A DNA stretch of 64,000 nt from the NCBI RefSeq assembly GCF_049445855.1, contig NZ_JBMSDV010000001.1:1240001-1304000 (forward strand). The letters are read 5' to 3'. Shown in pieces: positions 35,100 to 44,639 of the stretch. Positions within the stretch are counted from its first letter, which is position 1. The number at the start of each line of letters is the position of its first letter. The notes beneath the pieces were generated by a model. That model worked only from the letters and a program-made list of their open reading frames with translations. It made no database searches and was not told where the DNA came from. The position numbers and the translations under genes were made by a program. Origin of the DNA: JAGOCV01 sp049445855 (GTDB taxonomy: Bacteria; Pseudomonadota; Gammaproteobacteria; Burkholderiales; Burkholderiaceae_C).

Positions 35100-35206
35100 A
35101 GGTCCGGCCATTCTAGGCGTGGGCACGCGGATCCGTGCCGCGAAGCCCTACCGGAAAGCGGTCCATCGCCTCGTGAGCCCGGCGGCCGGATGGTAATGTG
35201 TGCGCC

Positions 35207-36583
35207 ATGAAGAAATCTGATTTCGATCTGTTCGTCATCGGTGGCGGCAGCGGTGGCGTGCGCGCCGCACGGATGGCTGCGCAGCGAGGCGCCCGCGTCG
35301 CGCTTGCGGAAGTGGCCGACCTGGGCGGCACTTGCGTCAACGTGGGCTGCATCCCGAAGAAGCTCTACAGCTATGCGGCGCACTACGGCGAAGGCTTTGC
35401 GGAGAGCGCGGGCTTCGGCTGGGAGATCAAGCCGCCCGTCTTCAACTGGAACCGGCTCAAGGCGAACCGCGCGCGCGAGATCGGACGCCTCAATGGCGTT
35501 TACCAGCAACTGCTGGAAGGCGCAGGCGTCACGTTGCTGCGCGGCTGGGCGCGGGTGACGGGCGCCCACGGCGTACGCGTCGATGACCAGGACTTCAGCG
35601 CGGAGCACATCCTGGTGGCCACCGGCGGCACGCCGTTCGTGCCGGACGTGCCCGGCCGGGAACACGTGGTCACATCGGACCAGATGTTCGATCTCGAACC
35701 CTTCCCCTCGCGGCTGGTGGTGGTGGGCGGTGGCTACATCGCCTGCGAGGCGGCGTCGATCTTCAACGGGCTGGGCGCGGAAGTCACGCTGGTGCAGCGC
35801 GGCGCCCGCCTGCTCAACGGCTTCGATGACGACATCAGCACGTTCGTCGCGAGCGAGATGGGCAAGGCAGGCGTCGATGTGCGGCTGAACGCAGGCGTGG
35901 CAAACATCGCTGCACGAAGAAGCAAGACATCGCCCCTGCTCGTCACCTTGTCCGGCGGCGCGCAGATCAAGGCCGACGCCGTCCTCTACGCCACCGGACG
36001 CAAGCCGAACACGCAGGGCTTCGGACTGGAAGAGGCTGGCGTGAAGCTCGACGAGCGCGGCATGGTCGTCGTCGACAAGGATTTCCGCAGCAGCGTGCGC
36101 AGCATCCACGCGCTGGGCGATGTGTCCACGCACAAGGCCCTGACGCCCGTGGCGCTGGCCGAGGGCATGGTGCTGGTGGATCGCCTGTTCGGCCCGGCGA
36201 AAGGCAAGCGCGAACGACAGATGGATTACGACTTCATCCCCACGGCTGTCTTCACGCATCCGAATGTCGGCACCGTGGGATTCACCGAAGCGCAGGCGCG
36301 GGAGCGGTTCGGCAAGGTGACGATCTACCGCAGCGAATTCCGCGCGTTGCGCCATACGCTCAGCGACAGCACCGAACGCACGCTCATGAAGCTGATCGTC
36401 GATGACGCGACCGATCGCGTGGTCGGCCTGCACATGGTGGGTGACGAGGCCGGCGAGATCGTGCAGGGCTTCGCTGTGGCGCTGAAGGCCGGTGCAACCA
36501 AGGCCACGTTCGACGCAACCATCGGCATCCACCCGACGGCTGCGGAAGAATTCGTGACGATGCGCGAACCCTCGCGGGACTGA
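35207..36583 (+). CDS. gor: Glutathione-disulfide reductase
   Basis: A 458-residue NADPH- and FAD-dependent disulfide reductase. The FAD motif 'VIGGGSGGVRAARMAA' (10-25), the redox-active pair Cys43/Cys48 in 'GGTCVNVGCIPKKL', the NADPH site 'VVVGGGYIACEAA' and the C-terminal active-site His in 'GIHPTAAEEFVTM' are all present. The 'VNVGCIPKK' form and overall length are those of glutathione reductase and not of lipoamide dehydrogenase. It keeps cytosolic glutathione reduced. The ATG at 35207 is preferred over an upstream ATG at 35198 because the flavin strand then starts at the usual distance. Confidence 0.95.
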   Translation: MKKSDFDLFVIGGGSGGVRAARMAAQRGARVALAEVADLGGTCVNVGCIPKKLYSYAAHYGEGFAESAGFGWEIKPPVFNWNRLKANRAREIGRLNGVYQQLLEGAGVTLLRGWARVTGAHGVRVDDQDFSAEHILVATGGTPFVPDVPGREHVVTSDQMFDLEPFPSRLVVVGGGYIACEAASIFNGLGAEVTLVQRGARLLNGFDDDISTFVASEMGKAGVDVRLNAGVANIAARRSKTSPLLVTLSGGAQIKADAVLYATGRKPNTQGFGLEEAGVKLDERGMVVVDKDFRSSVRSIHALGDVSTHKALTPVALAEGMVLVDRLFGPAKGKRERQMDYDFIPTAVFTHPNVGTVGFTEAQARERFGKVTIYRSEFRALRHTLSDSTERTLMKLIVDDATDRVVGLHMVGDEAGEIVQGFAVALKAGATKATFDATIGIHPTAAEEFVTMREPSRD

Positions 36584-36613
36584 CTCCGCCGGATGAGTGC
36601 GGCGGACGTGTCT

Positions 36614-36916
36614 TCAGTTGAAGATGCGCGGGAAGCTCTGGTAGGTGTGCGAGCCGTCGATCGACTCGGACACGGGCATGTCTTCCGGCTCGAGGGTCTC
36701 TTCGGGTGCTTCGTCCAGCTCGGCATCGAACAGGGCCATCTCCGCATTGCTGGCGGGTGCGGTGGGCCGGTCCAGCAGCAGGTATTGCTGCTGGCGCAGA
36801 CCACGCAAGGTGCGCGAACCCTGGACGGCGTCCAGGACCTGCTGGGGTTCGAGCATCAGCGCGAACGGGTTGCTGGCAATGGCGGGATTGACGGCGGTGA
36901 TCGGGTTGGCGTTCAT
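36614..36916 (-). CDS. Small acidic protein of unknown function
   Basis: A 100-residue protein starting at an ATG with AAAGGA eight bases upstream, which supports translation. No domain is recognised. The N-terminus is Asn/Ala/Pro-rich ('MNANPITAVNPAIASNPFAL'), the middle has 'LRGLRQQQYLLLDRP', and residues 57-85 are strongly acidic ('LFDAELDEAPEETLEPEDMP'). There is no signal peptide or membrane segment. It stands alone between gor (convergent) and amn (divergent). Similar short proteins occur in Comamonadaceae as I recall, but without assigned function. Confidence 0.65.
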   Translation of the reverse strand: MNANPITAVNPAIASNPFALMLEPQQVLDAVQGSRTLRGLRQQQYLLLDRPTAPASNAEMALFDAELDEAPEETLEPEDMPVSESIDGSHTYQSFPRIFN

Positions 36917-37034
36917 GATGCGAATCCTTTCTTGTCGGTGTGAACAAACTGTAAGGAAGGCATCACGGCGTGATCGTCAGGCCAGGGCGCAACGCCATGT
37001 AGGACGCAGTCCGACGACAGGCACAATAAAGCCT

Positions 37035-38528
37035 ATGCCTTACGTTCCCCCATTCATCGCACCAGCCCGTTTCACCAATGCAGAAGCCGCCCTGGCGCAG
37101 GTGCAGGCCATCTACAACAACAGCCTCGAACACCTGCGCGCCGCCATGCAGCGCTTCGTTGCCGGCGAGACCCTGCCGGGGCATGTGAGGGCTTGCTATC
37201 CGTTCATCCGCATACATACGGAAACCGTGGCGCGCTTCGATGTCCACGAGGGCGCGGGGCTGAGCTACGGCTTCGTCGCGGGTCCGGGTCGCTTCGAGAC
37301 CACGCTCACGCGACCGGACCTGTATGCCGACTACTACCTCGACCAGTTCCGTCTGCTGCTCGAAAACCACCACACGGAACTCGAAGTCGGCACCAGCACG
37401 TCACCCATCCCCATCCACTTCTCGTTCGCACAGCACGATCACATCGAAGGCACGCTCACCGCCGACCGGCGCATGCTGATGCGCGATGTGTTCGACCTGC
37501 CCGACCTGGGCGCCATGGACGACGGCATCGCCAATGGCACGTTCGAACCCGGACCGGGCGAGGCACAGCCCCTGTCGCTCTTCACCGCGTCGCGTGTGGA
37601 CTATTCGCTGCACCGCCTGCGCCACTACACCGGCACCGCACCCGACTGGTTCCAGAATTTCGTGCTGTTCACCAACTACCAGTTCTACATCGACGAGTTC
37701 GTGCGGCTGGGACACGAAGCCATGGCCGACGAGAACAGCGAGTTCGTCGCGTTCGTCGAGCCGGGCAACGTCGTCACGCGCCGCAAGGACCTGCCGCCGC
37801 AGCCAGGCGATGAGCTGGGCCTGGCCCCGCCCCGTCTGCCGCAGATGCCGGCCTACCACCTGATGCGCGCGGACCGCAGCGGCATCACCATGGTCAACAT
37901 CGGCGTTGGCCCGTCGAATGCGAAGACCATCACCGACCACATCGCCGTGCTGCGCCCGCATGCGTGGATGATGCTGGGCCACTGCGCCGGCCTGCGCAAC
38001 AGCCAGCAACTGGGCGACTACGTGCTGGCCCACGCCTACGTGCGCGAAGACCACGTGCTGGATGAAGAGCTTCCGCTGTGGGTGCCGATCCCCGCGCTCG
38101 CGGAAATCCAGCTCGCGCTGGAACAGGCCGTCGAAGACGTGACCCAGGTGCGCGGCGCGGCGCTCAAGCGCATCATGCGCACCGGCACCGTCGCCAGCAC
38201 CGACAACCGCAACTGGGAACTGCTGCCCAACAACGAACCGCAGCGCCGCTTCAGCCAGAGCCGCGCCGTCGCACTCGACATGGAAAGCGCCACCATCGCC
38301 GCCAACGGCTTCCGCTTCCGCGTGCCCTACGGCACGCTGCTGTGCGTGTCGGACAAACCGCTGCACGGCGAGATCAAGCTGCCCGGCATGGCCAACCATT
38401 TCTACCGGGAACGTGTGGACCAGCACCTTCGCATCGGCATGCAGGCCATCGAGATCCTGCGGCGCGAGGGCTCAGGAAGATTGCACAGCCGCAAGCTGCG
38501 GAGTTTTGCGGAGGTGGCGTTTCAGTAG
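37035..38528 (+). CDS. amn: AMP nucleosidase
   Basis: A 497-residue enzyme, close to the family's usual 480-500. The N-terminal Amn-specific domain ('YGFVAGPGRFETTLTRPDLY', about 84-103; 'NHHTELEVGTSTSPIPIHFS') is followed by a C-terminal nucleoside-phosphorylase-like domain ('ITMVNIGVGPSNAKTITDHI', 'MMLGHCAGLRN', 'VALDMESATIAANGFRF'). It splits AMP into adenine and ribose 5-phosphate and helps set adenylate levels in the cytosol. The ATG at 37035 is the start; the longer open frame upstream runs antisense to the small acidic protein and is spurious. Confidence 0.95.
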   Translation: MPYVPPFIAPARFTNAEAALAQVQAIYNNSLEHLRAAMQRFVAGETLPGHVRACYPFIRIHTETVARFDVHEGAGLSYGFVAGPGRFETTLTRPDLYADYYLDQFRLLLENHHTELEVGTSTSPIPIHFSFAQHDHIEGTLTADRRMLMRDVFDLPDLGAMDDGIANGTFEPGPGEAQPLSLFTASRVDYSLHRLRHYTGTAPDWFQNFVLFTNYQFYIDEFVRLGHEAMADENSEFVAFVEPGNVVTRRKDLPPQPGDELGLAPPRLPQMPAYHLMRADRSGITMVNIGVGPSNAKTITDHIAVLRPHAWMMLGHCAGLRNSQQLGDYVLAHAYVREDHVLDEELPLWVPIPALAEIQLALEQAVEDVTQVRGAALKRIMRTGTVASTDNRNWELLPNNEPQRRFSQSRAVALDMESATIAANGFRFRVPYGTLLCVSDKPLHGEIKLPGMANHFYRERVDQHLRIGMQAIEILRREGSGRLHSRKLRSFAEVAFQ

Positions 38529-38535
38529 AGCTGGC

Positions 38536-39729
38536 TCAGTTGCGGCCGATCTGCGCCAACTCCAGTGTTTCGTCCACGGCGAACGAACCACCACCGGCTC
38601 CGCCGCCTGTGCGGGTGGCCGCCGTGAAACGAACAACGCGCTGAAGTTCGTGCGAGTACCAGACAGTGGCCCTGTAGCGCGCCATTACCGGAGAACTGGC
38701 CACGCTGGATGCAATACGCGATGTCCAGCCTTCGATGTCGATCCGCACGGCATTCACCTGCCCGACCGGGATCGTGATACGCCCTTCCACGCTGGTGGTC
38801 GCCAGGAATTCGAAGCGGTACTCATTGCCGCCAGCACGTTTCATGAATTTGTACTCGGTCACGCCCTGCTGCACCTTGCCGTTGCGTGTCCAGCCACCGG
38901 GCGGCGTCGCCGCATCGAGTTCCAGCGCGATCGGTGCCGATGCCTCGACCAGATCGCCATTGGCGCGCGTCACCAGCGCACCGGCATTGAACTGGATCCG
39001 GTCGTCGGACACGCGATCGACCTTGTAGGTGATGGTCTGGCGCTTGCCTGTCATGTGGTCGACCTGGAGATAGTCGAACGCGTCGCCGGGTCGCATCGGC
39101 AGCGTCCACGCACCTGCGCGCGTTTCTTTGACGGCGGCGTCAGGCGCAGACGTTGCAACACGCAGCCCCTCGGTCACGCCTGCACCGGGTACCCCAACGG
39201 CGGCGGCAGGCGGACTCGACGCCATCACCAGTGTCGATGCAGGGGCTGCTGGCACCGCATTGATCTTCGTGGCTGACCCCGGCTTCGCGGCCATGGCATA
39301 ACCATCCTTCTCCTCCTTTCGATCGAACACCGCGTATTCGCCAAACACCAGTCGCACCCATGACGGATACGTGTAAGCCGAGCCTGTGTTGTGATCCACA
39401 AGTGCCCCGATGCCGCCACCGATGATGATGTTGCCCGCCAGCCCCGCATTGGCACGCGACACCAGCTTCGCGCTGGCAGGCGGTTGCCCCGGACTCGTGC
39501 AGGTGATTTCCAGATCGCGCCCGGAGCGCTTCACCTGCGTGCCCTGGCCCGACAGCACGCGGATCGTGCCCAGCTCGGTGATCAGGTCGCACGGCGCACC
39601 GGCGATCACGTCGCCCTTGTCGGTTTCCGTGTCAATCCTCAGCGAGTGTGTGCTGCCTTGCGTCACCGACGCACAACCCACGCTGAAACAACAGGCAATC
39701 GCCATTACTACCCATACCAGGCATCTCAT
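38536..39729 (-). CDS. Lipoprotein of unknown function, tandem copy 2
   Basis: A 397-residue lipoprotein; the signal ends in lipobox 'SVGC' with Cys19. Residues 20-135 form a domain also seen in other envelope lipoproteins ('GAPCDLITELGTIRVLSGQG', 'NIIIGGGIGALVDHNTGSAY'), followed by an Ala/Pro-rich linker (about 150-205) and a second globular domain ('YLQVDHMTGKRQTITYKVDR', 'AVWYSHELQRVVRF'-like 'TVWYSHELQRVVRFT'). It is a clear paralogue of the gene 45 bp upstream on the same strand; the first domain is near-identical, the linker diverged. Function is unknown; outer-membrane or periplasmic location is expected. Confidence 0.8.
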   Translation of the reverse strand: MRCLVWVVMAIACCFSVGCASVTQGSTHSLRIDTETDKGDVIAGAPCDLITELGTIRVLSGQGTQVKRSGRDLEITCTSPGQPPASAKLVSRANAGLAGNIIIGGGIGALVDHNTGSAYTYPSWVRLVFGEYAVFDRKEEKDGYAMAAKPGSATKINAVPAAPASTLVMASSPPAAAVGVPGAGVTEGLRVATSAPDAAVKETRAGAWTLPMRPGDAFDYLQVDHMTGKRQTITYKVDRVSDDRIQFNAGALVTRANGDLVEASAPIALELDAATPPGGWTRNGKVQQGVTEYKFMKRAGGNEYRFEFLATTSVEGRITIPVGQVNAVRIDIEGWTSRIASSVASSPVMARYRATVWYSHELQRVVRFTAATRTGGGAGGGSFAVDETLELAQIGRN

Positions 39730-39774
39730 CAGTTTCTCCCTCTAGCTATTCAGTTATCCAGTCCGAACGCTGCC

Positions 39775-40938
39775 TCACCGGCGGCTCAATTCCGAAAGTT
39801 CCAGCGTCTCGTCGACCGCAAAACCACCCGAACTGCGCGAGCTTCTCGTCGTCACATTGAACTTGACGACCCGCTTGAGTTCGGGCGAGTACCAGATCGT
39901 TGCGCTATAGGGCGCACCGACCCTGAAATTGGTGGACGCCGCCGAGGAACGAGTGGTCCAGCCGCGCAAATCCAGCCGCACGGCATTCACCGGACCGACG
40001 GGCAGATTGATGACACCGGGTGGGCCGATGTATACGGTCAACTCGTACTGGAAATTCGTCTCCCCGAGTTTCTTCGTGAAATTCAGGCTGGACATCCCGG
40101 TCGACACGCTGCCGTTCTGCGTCCATCCACCTGGCGGCGTGACCGCATCGAGCTCCATGGCAACTGGCGCGGACAGTTCGAGCAGATCACCGTTCGCACG
40201 GATGGCCTGGGCCCCCGAATTGAAAACCACGCGGTCGGCAGACACGCGATCCACGCGATACGTGATGGTCTGGCGCAATCCAGTCATGTGATCGACGCTG
40301 ACATAGTCGTAGGCATCTCCCACTCGCGCGCTCGACGCAAATTCCGTGGGAGAAGTTGCCGATGTCGGAACGGCAGGCGGAGATAGTGCCGCTGATTCGA
40401 TATTTGACGCAGGCAGCGATGCAGGCGCAGGCATGGTGGGCACCACTGTGCCGGACGCGGCTGCTGCGGAGAGCTTTGTGGCAGAGCCGGCTTTCGCGGT
40501 CATGGCGAAGCCCTCCTTCTCTTCCTTGCGGTCGAACACCGCGTACTCCCCGAACACGAGCTTGACCCAACTGGGGTAGGTGTACGCAGAGCCCGTGTTG
40601 TGATCGATGACAGCGCCGATCGCCCCGCCAATGATGATGTTGCCCGCCATACCCGCATTCGCGCGCGACACCAGCTTCGCGCTGGCGGGCGCTTGGCCCG
40701 GAGTATTGCAATTGATCTCCAGATCACGCCCCGAGCGCTTGACCTGCGTGCCCTGCCCTGACAGAACGCGGATGGTGCCTAGCTCCGTGATCAAGTCGCA
40801 TGGGGCACCCGTAATCACTTCACCCTTGCTGGTTTCGGTATCAATCCGCAAGGAATGTGTACTGCCTTGCGTCACCGACGCACAGCCCACACTCAAACCG
40901 CACGCAAGAACGAGCAATGCCCGCGCTAGGAGCCTCAT
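39775..40938 (-). CDS. Lipoprotein of unknown function, tandem copy 1
   Basis: A 387-residue lipoprotein starting at the ATG at 40938, with lipobox 'SVGC' and Cys19. It shares with the next gene the N-terminal domain 'ASVTQGSTHSLRIDTET' through 'GSAYTYPSWVKLVFGEYAVF' almost without change, a variable Ser/Ala/Pro linker (about 150-200) and the C-terminal domain ending 'SGGFAVDETLELSELSRR'. The pair must come from a gene duplication. Two cysteines in each first domain ('GAPCDL', 'LEINCN') could form a disulfide. No function can be assigned. Confidence 0.8.
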   Translation of the reverse strand: MRLLARALLVLACGLSVGCASVTQGSTHSLRIDTETSKGEVITGAPCDLITELGTIRVLSGQGTQVKRSGRDLEINCNTPGQAPASAKLVSRANAGMAGNIIIGGAIGAVIDHNTGSAYTYPSWVKLVFGEYAVFDRKEEKEGFAMTAKAGSATKLSAAAASGTVVPTMPAPASLPASNIESAALSPPAVPTSATSPTEFASSARVGDAYDYVSVDHMTGLRQTITYRVDRVSADRVVFNSGAQAIRANGDLLELSAPVAMELDAVTPPGGWTQNGSVSTGMSSLNFTKKLGETNFQYELTVYIGPPGVINLPVGPVNAVRLDLRGWTTRSSAASTNFRVGAPYSATIWYSPELKRVVKFNVTTRSSRSSGGFAVDETLELSELSRR

Positions 40939-40975
40939 CCCAACCTCCGACACGTAATATTTTGTTATTCAAATT

Positions 40976-42220
40976 CTAGCCATCCGACCTGGGTTTGACC
41001 AGCGAAGCCGCCTTCTTCGCCTGCCCCCGCGCCTTCTCCACATCTGAATCGTGCACCAGCGCCACACCCATGCGGCGCTTCACGAAGCTCTCGGGCTTGC
41101 CGAACAGGCGGATGTCGCAATTGGGCACGCGCATGGCTTCATCGACGCCGTCGAACACGATGCCCTTGGCTTCCACGCCGCCGTAGATCACGGCGCTGGC
41201 GCCCGGACTCTTGAGCGTCGTATCCACCGGCAGGCCGAGGATGGCTCGGGCGTGCAGTTCGAATTCGTTCTGCCACTGGGTGATCATGGTGACCATGCCG
41301 GTGTCGTGCGGACGGGGGCTCACTTCGCTGAACCACACGTCCTCGCCTTTCACGAACAGCTCGACGCCGAAGAGGCCGAGGCCCGACGATTCGCCATCCA
41401 GGCCGATGCCGAGGTTGTCCGTCACGGCCTTGGCGATCTGGCGCGATTTCTCCAGCGCAGCGGGATGCATCGGGTGCGGCTGCCAGCTTTCGACATAGTC
41501 ACCCCCCACCTGCACGTGGCCGATGGGGTCGCAGAAACGGGTTTCCACCTGCCCGCCCGCACCGAGCGCGCGCACGGTGAGTTGCGTGATCTCGTAGTCG
41601 AAGTCGATGAAGCCTTCGACGATGACGCGGCCATGGCTCACGCGGCCGCCTGCCATGGCGTAGTCCCACGCTTTCTTCACGTCGGCGGGGCCGTCGATCT
41701 TGCTCTGGCCCTTGCCGGAGCTGCTCATCACGGGCTTCACGATGCAGGGGTAGCCGATGGCCTTGCGTCCACCGGTGCCGTCGATGGCAGCCTGCAACTC
41801 TTCCAGCGAGTCGCAGAAAAGATAGGGACTGGTCGGAAGCGCCAGCGTCTCGGCCGCCAGGCGGCGGATGCCTTCGCGGTCCATCGTCAGGCGCGCGGCA
41901 CGAGCCGTGGGGATGACGCGCACCACGCCTGCAGCCTCCAGCTCTTGCAACACCGGCGTGGCGATGGCCTCGATCTCGGGCACCACCAGGTGTGGGCGCT
42001 CGGCTTCGATCAGCGCCTTGAGTTGCGCGGGGTCGCTCATGGTGATGGTGCGCGCATGGTGCGCGACCTGCTGCCCGGGCGCGTTCTCGTAGCGGTCGAC
42101 CGCGATGGTTTCCACGCCCAGGCGCTGCAGTGCGATCAGCACTTCCTTGCCGAGCTCGCCGGAGCCCAGAAGCATGACTTTCGTGGCGTTGGGGGACAGG
42201 GGGGTTCCGAGGCGGGTCAC
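40976..42220 (-). CDS. purT: Formate-dependent phosphoribosylglycinamide formyltransferase
   Basis: PurT is an ATP-grasp enzyme that formylates glycinamide ribonucleotide with free formate in purine synthesis. The 414-residue protein starts at the GTG at 42220, which has GGAG six bases upstream. Family blocks are '[19 protein letters not shown]' near residue 15, '[13 protein letters not shown]' (the ATP loop), '[20 protein letters not shown]' and '[14 protein letters not shown]'. It is monocistronic, divergent from the NodIJ-type genes, with the lipoprotein pair downstream. Confidence 0.96.
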   Translation of the reverse strand: MTRLGTPLSPNATKVMLLGSGELGKEVLIALQRLGVETIAVDRYENAPGQQVAHHARTITMSDPAQLKALIEAERPHLVVPEIEAIATPVLQELEAAGVVRVIPTARAARLTMDREGIRRLAAETLALPTSPYLFCDSLEELQAAIDGTGGRKAIGYPCIVKPVMSSSGKGQSKIDGPADVKKAWDYAMAGGRVSHGRVIVEGFIDFDYEITQLTVRALGAGGQVETRFCDPIGHVQVGGDYVESWQPHPMHPAALEKSRQIAKAVTDNLGIGLDGESSGLGLFGVELFVKGEDVWFSEVSPRPHDTGMVTMITQWQNEFELHARAILGLPVDTTLKSPGASAVIYGGVEAKGIVFDGVDEAMRVPNCDIRLFGKPESFVKRRMGVALVHDSDVEKARGQAKKAASLVKPRSDG

Positions 42221-42368
42221 GGCGATCTCCGGGATGTTCTGACGGTGGGCAAATGGGCAGCCAGAACTGTACTTCACACCGCGTTCATCGCGTCTCACGC
42301 CATGTTGTCAGCAGTTCGCCCCCGCGCGGTGGACACGCCACCCGGCCCGCAGCGAGAATCCCGGGCTC

Positions 42369-43292
42369 ATGTCCGAAAAACTCTTCGAAGTCACACACCT
42401 CTCCAAACGATACGGCGACACCACCGTGGTGGACGACCTGTCGTTCGACATCGCACCCGGCGAATGCCTGGGCGTCATCGGCCCCAACGGCGCGGGCAAG
42501 ACCACCACCATCCGCATGTGCCTGGGCCTGACGGCGCCAGGCGGCGGCCGCATCCAGGCGCTGGGGCTGGACATGCCGCAGGACGCGCTGGCGATCAAGG
42601 CGCAGCTCGGCGTGGTGAGCCAGTTCGACACGCTGGACCCCGATTTCACCTGCGCCGAAAACCTCATGGTCTATGGCCGCTACTTCCGCCTGCCCGACGC
42701 GCTGATCCGCGAACGCGTGCCGAAGTTGCTGGAGTTCGCCGCGCTGTCGCACAAGGCCAACGCCAAGCCGGGCGAGCTCTCCGGCGGCATGAAACGCCGT
42801 CTGTCGCTGGCGCGTTCGCTGGTCAACGACCCGAAGCTGCTGCTGCTCGACGAGCCCACCACGGGCCTGGACCCGCAGGCCCGCCACCTGATGTGGGAGC
42901 GGCTGCAACTGCTGCTGCAACAGGGCAAGTCCATCCTGCTGACCACGCACTTCATGGACGAGGCCGAACGCCTGTGCCACCGGCTGCTGGTGCTCGACCA
43001 TGGCCGCAAGATCGCCGAGGGCAAGCCGCGCGAGCTGATCGCCGGGTATCTGGAGCCCGACGTCGTCGAGGTCTACGGCACAGGCGCACTTGCGCTGGCC
43101 GACTCGCCGGTGAAGGCACTGGCGTCGCGCACCGAGGTCAGCGGCGAAACCATCTTCTTCTACACGCAGCAGGCCAGGCCGCTGCTCGAAGCACTGTCGG
43201 CCTACCCGGCACTGCGCACGCTGCACCGGCCGGCCAACCTGGAAGACCTGTTCCTCAAACTCACCGGGCGGCAGATCCGCGCGGACGGCTGA
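42369..43292 (+). CDS. NodI-type ABC transporter ATP-binding protein
   Basis: A 307-residue ABC-2 type ATPase. Walker A is 'GPNGAGKTTTIRMCLG' (about 38-53), the signature is 'LSGGMKRRLSLARSLVND' and Walker B is 'LLLLDEPTTGLDPQARHLMW'. The C-terminal extension is like NodI/DrrA. With the permease encoded next it should form an exporter. NodI homologues are widespread in betaproteobacteria outside nodulation and their substrates there are unknown, so the name reflects homology only. It is divergent from purT with about 148 bp between starts. Confidence 0.9.
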   Translation: MSEKLFEVTHLSKRYGDTTVVDDLSFDIAPGECLGVIGPNGAGKTTTIRMCLGLTAPGGGRIQALGLDMPQDALAIKAQLGVVSQFDTLDPDFTCAENLMVYGRYFRLPDALIRERVPKLLEFAALSHKANAKPGELSGGMKRRLSLARSLVNDPKLLLLDEPTTGLDPQARHLMWERLQLLLQQGKSILLTTHFMDEAERLCHRLLVLDHGRKIAEGKPRELIAGYLEPDVVEVYGTGALALADSPVKALASRTEVSGETIFFYTQQARPLLEALSAYPALRTLHRPANLEDLFLKLTGRQIRADG

Positions 43293-43301
43293 AAGCGAAT
43301 C

Positions 43302-44129
43302 ATGGAGACGACTGCAACTTCCCCGGCATCGCAGACCCCATCGGTCTGGGCGCCGCCGCGCCTGTCGATGCGCTGGTGGCCCGTGTTCCAGCGGAACCTG
43401 CTGGTGTGGCGCAAGCTCGCCATCCCGAGCCTCATCGGCAACATCGCCGAGCCGCTGATGTGGCTCGTGGCCTTCGGCTACGGCATGGGTGCGCTGGTCG
43501 GACAGGTGAACTACGGTGGCACGCAGGTGCCCTACATCCTGTTCCTGGCCAGCGGCTCGATCTGCATGAGCGCGATGAATGCGGCGTCGTTCGAGGCGTT
43601 GTATTCGGCGTTCTCGCGCATGCACGTGCAGCGCACGTGGGACGGCATCATGAACGCGCCGATCGGGCTCGACGACATCGTGCTGTCCGAGATGCTGTGG
43701 GCCGGCTTCAAGTCGCTCTTCACCGTCACGGCCATCCTGTGCGTGATGCTGGCGCTGGGCATCAGCCACAGCCCCAAGCTCGTCGTCGCCTGGTTCGTGC
43801 TCGCCGGCGCGGGCGTGATGTTCTCCTGCATCGCGCTCATCTTCAATGCGCTGGCCAAGGGTTACGACTTCTTCACCTACTATTTCACGCTGGTGCTCAC
43901 GCCGATGATGTTCCTCTCGGGTGTGTTCTTCCCGCTGGAGCAATTGCCCGAGGCCGTGCGCGCCGTCACCGCGTGGCTGCCGCTGACCAATGCGGTCGAC
44001 CTGGTTCGGCCCCTGTTCATGGACCAGTGGCCGCGTGATGCGCTGCGCCACGGGCTCGTTCTGCTGGTCTACACCGTCGGTTCATTCTGGGTGGCGCTCG
44101 CGCTCACGCGGCGTCGCTTCAACAGCTGA
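43302..44129 (+). CDS. NodJ-type ABC-2 transporter permease
   Basis: A 275-residue membrane protein with six hydrophobic segments and the ABC-2 signature near the fifth ('LTPMMFLSGVFFPLEQLPE', about 202-220). The NodJ-like start 'WWPVFQRNLLVWRKLAIPSL' and 'GSICMSAMNAASFEALYSAF' are visible. It starts 9 bp after the ATPase gene, so the two form one exporter operon. The transported compound is unknown; an envelope or secreted lipid/saccharide is possible by family analogy. Confidence 0.9.
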   Translation: METTATSPASQTPSVWAPPRLSMRWWPVFQRNLLVWRKLAIPSLIGNIAEPLMWLVAFGYGMGALVGQVNYGGTQVPYILFLASGSICMSAMNAASFEALYSAFSRMHVQRTWDGIMNAPIGLDDIVLSEMLWAGFKSLFTVTAILCVMLALGISHSPKLVVAWFVLAGAGVMFSCIALIFNALAKGYDFFTYYFTLVLTPMMFLSGVFFPLEQLPEAVRAVTAWLPLTNAVDLVRPLFMDQWPRDALRHGLVLLVYTVGSFWVALALTRRRFNS

Positions 44130-44147
44130 GCCTGCAGCGCATACGCC

Positions 44148-44639
44148 ATGACCGCCACGCTGCTCACACCGGAATTCATCGCGATCATCGATCGCGGTGT
44201 GTCGTCCATCGTGGCGTCGCGCAGCCTGGACATGAAGCCGAGCATCATGCGCGCAGTCGGTGCACGCATCACGCCCGACGGTACGCATGTGACGGTGTTC
44301 GTCTCGCGGCCGGCATCGCGCCAGCTATTGCAGGACATCGCCACCACCGGCACGGTGTCGGTGGTGTTCAGCGTGCCGTTCACGCACCAGACGGTGCAGG
44401 TCAAGGCCAGCCGGGGCGTTGAAATCCGTCCCGCTGGCGAGCAGGACCGGCCGGTGCTCGCGCGCTATCTCAAGTCGATGGAATTCGAGATCGGCCGCGT
44501 GGGCTATGGCCCGGCGTTCACGCGCAAGATGCTGTCGCACGACCTCGCGCAAACGGTTGCGATCGGCTTCACGCCCGAGCAGGCCTTCGACCAGACACCC
44601 GGTCCGCGCGCGGGGCGGCGCATGGAGCCGTCGGCATGA
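44148..44639 (+). CDS. PNPOx-like split-barrel protein
   Basis: A 163-residue protein whose pattern ('SRSLDMKPSIMRAVGARITPD', split at 25-45; 'VTVFVSRPASRQLLQDIAT'; 'VVFSVPFTHQTVQVKA') resembles pyridoxamine-phosphate-oxidase-like flavin or heme split barrels. No catalytic residue can be assigned. Its stop overlaps the start of the next gene by ATGA, and that product also begins with a PNPOx-like domain, so the two may form a heteromer. It follows the NodJ-type gene by 18 bp and may share its transcript. Function is unknown. Confidence 0.68.
   Translation: MTATLLTPEFIAIIDRGVSSIVASRSLDMKPSIMRAVGARITPDGTHVTVFVSRPASRQLLQDIATTGTVSVVFSVPFTHQTVQVKASRGVEIRPAGEQDRPVLARYLKSMEFEIGRVGYGPAFTRKMLSHDLAQTVAIGFTPEQAFDQTPGPRAGRRMEPSA

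Noticed and set aside
41051..44038. 995-codon plus-strand frame crossing purT and the NodIJ-type genes
   Set aside because: It overlaps three genes with unambiguous signatures and shows only shadow composition.
42369..44129. Symbiotic nodulation function for the NodI/NodJ-type pair
   Set aside because: No nodABC or other nodulation genes are present; NodIJ-type exporters are widespread in non-symbiotic betaproteobacteria.
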